In this document: positions 14,279-14,377 of the stretch, one piece after another
Numbering within the stretch: position 1 is the stretch's first letter
How the letters are laid out: each line of letters opens with the position of its first letter
NCBI GenBank assembly: GCA_000746705.1
Contig: JOTC01000015.1
Span: forward strand, 1-14,377
Direction of reading: 5' to 3'
DNA: 14,377 nucleotides
Source of the DNA: Marine Group I thaumarchaeote SCGC AAA799-O18
GTDB lineage: Archaea > Thermoproteota > Nitrososphaeria > Nitrososphaerales > Nitrosopumilaceae
Program-made: the position numbers and the translations under genes
The notes under the pieces: generated by a model
What the model saw: the letters and a program-made list of their open reading frames with translations, nothing else
Told to the model about the DNA's origin: nothing
Database searches by the model: none

Positions 14279-14377
14279 ATGGTAACACTATTCTCACATC
14301 AAGATATGGGAAAATTTTTACTGGTTCTGATGCTAAAAAATACGGTAAAGTAAACAAGCCGATACTAGTGGTATTTG
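14279..14377 (+). repeat. 99-bp terminal inverted repeat, right copy: internal fragment of the methyltransferase gene
   Basis: Exact reverse complement of bases 1-99. In the plus direction it encodes about 32 internal residues of the methyltransferase (GNTILTSRYG to PILVVF), with no start and no stop. It begins abruptly behind an unrelated gene fragment, so it is not a functional gene here. Confidence 0.95.

Noticed and set aside
1..14377. Terminal inverted repeats of a transposon, linear plasmid or virus
   Set aside because: The repeat is the interior of a housekeeping methyltransferase gene, the contents are chromosomal core genes, and no transposase, capsid, terminase or replication gene is present.
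1..14377. tRNA, rRNA and CRISPR arrays
   Set aside because: No cloverleaf with a T-loop GTTCRA-type motif, no rRNA-like GC-rich conserved block and no regularly spaced repeats were seen.

Overview
The window looks like a piece of a marine ammonia-oxidising archaeon (Thaumarchaeota/Nitrososphaeria, Nitrosopumilus-like). It is strongly AT-rich and densely packed, with overlapping stops and many TTG starts. It carries an archaeal 20S proteasome alpha subunit, a CdvB/ESCRT-III-like division protein without a winged-helix tail, an archaeal type II GAPDH, an HMG-CoA synthase for isoprenoid lipids, a membrane-anchored DsbA-family oxidoreductase and a compact biotin locus. This assignment is inferred from gene content; no rRNA or other taxonomic marker is present.

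Layout, left to right. 1-1425: a psmA-SPOUT RNA methyltransferase operon on the minus strand, with the methyltransferase cut by the window edge. 1485-2919: two tiny predicted membrane proteins, a basic protein of unknown function and a minus-strand CdvB paralogue. 2920-7107: the biotin locus, with bioB-bioF leftward and bioA-bioD rightward. The two operons are separated by 91 bp that contain a near-perfect BirA-type operator. bioA is broken by an apparent 7-nt loss just after the codon of its PLP-binding lysine. 7124-9491: HMG-CoA synthase and a DsbA-like protein, both minus. 9632-10684: GAPDH, plus. 10681-13397: a CNNM/CorC-type transporter and threonine synthase, both minus. 13511-14017: a coiled-coil hypothetical and a 39-residue Cys-rich mini-protein, convergent. 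14113-14278: the C-terminal stub of an unidentified minus-strand gene.

The first 99 bases are an exact inverted copy of the last 99. Both copies lie inside the methyltransferase gene and both stop at the same base. Left and right ends therefore run into the same 99-mer. This is best explained by a de Bruijn-graph branch (k = 99) or a fold-back chimera, so the right-hand junction at 14278/14279 should not be taken as genomic.

Functionally, BioF, BioA, BioD and BioB form the four-step late pathway from pimeloyl thioester to biotin. The palindrome between the divergent operons suggests that one biotin-sensing BirA repressor, encoded elsewhere, controls both sides. The other genes are housekeeping genes in independent short transcription units. 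Several intergenic gaps hold short inverted or direct repeats at promoter distance from starts, which are candidate regulator sites.
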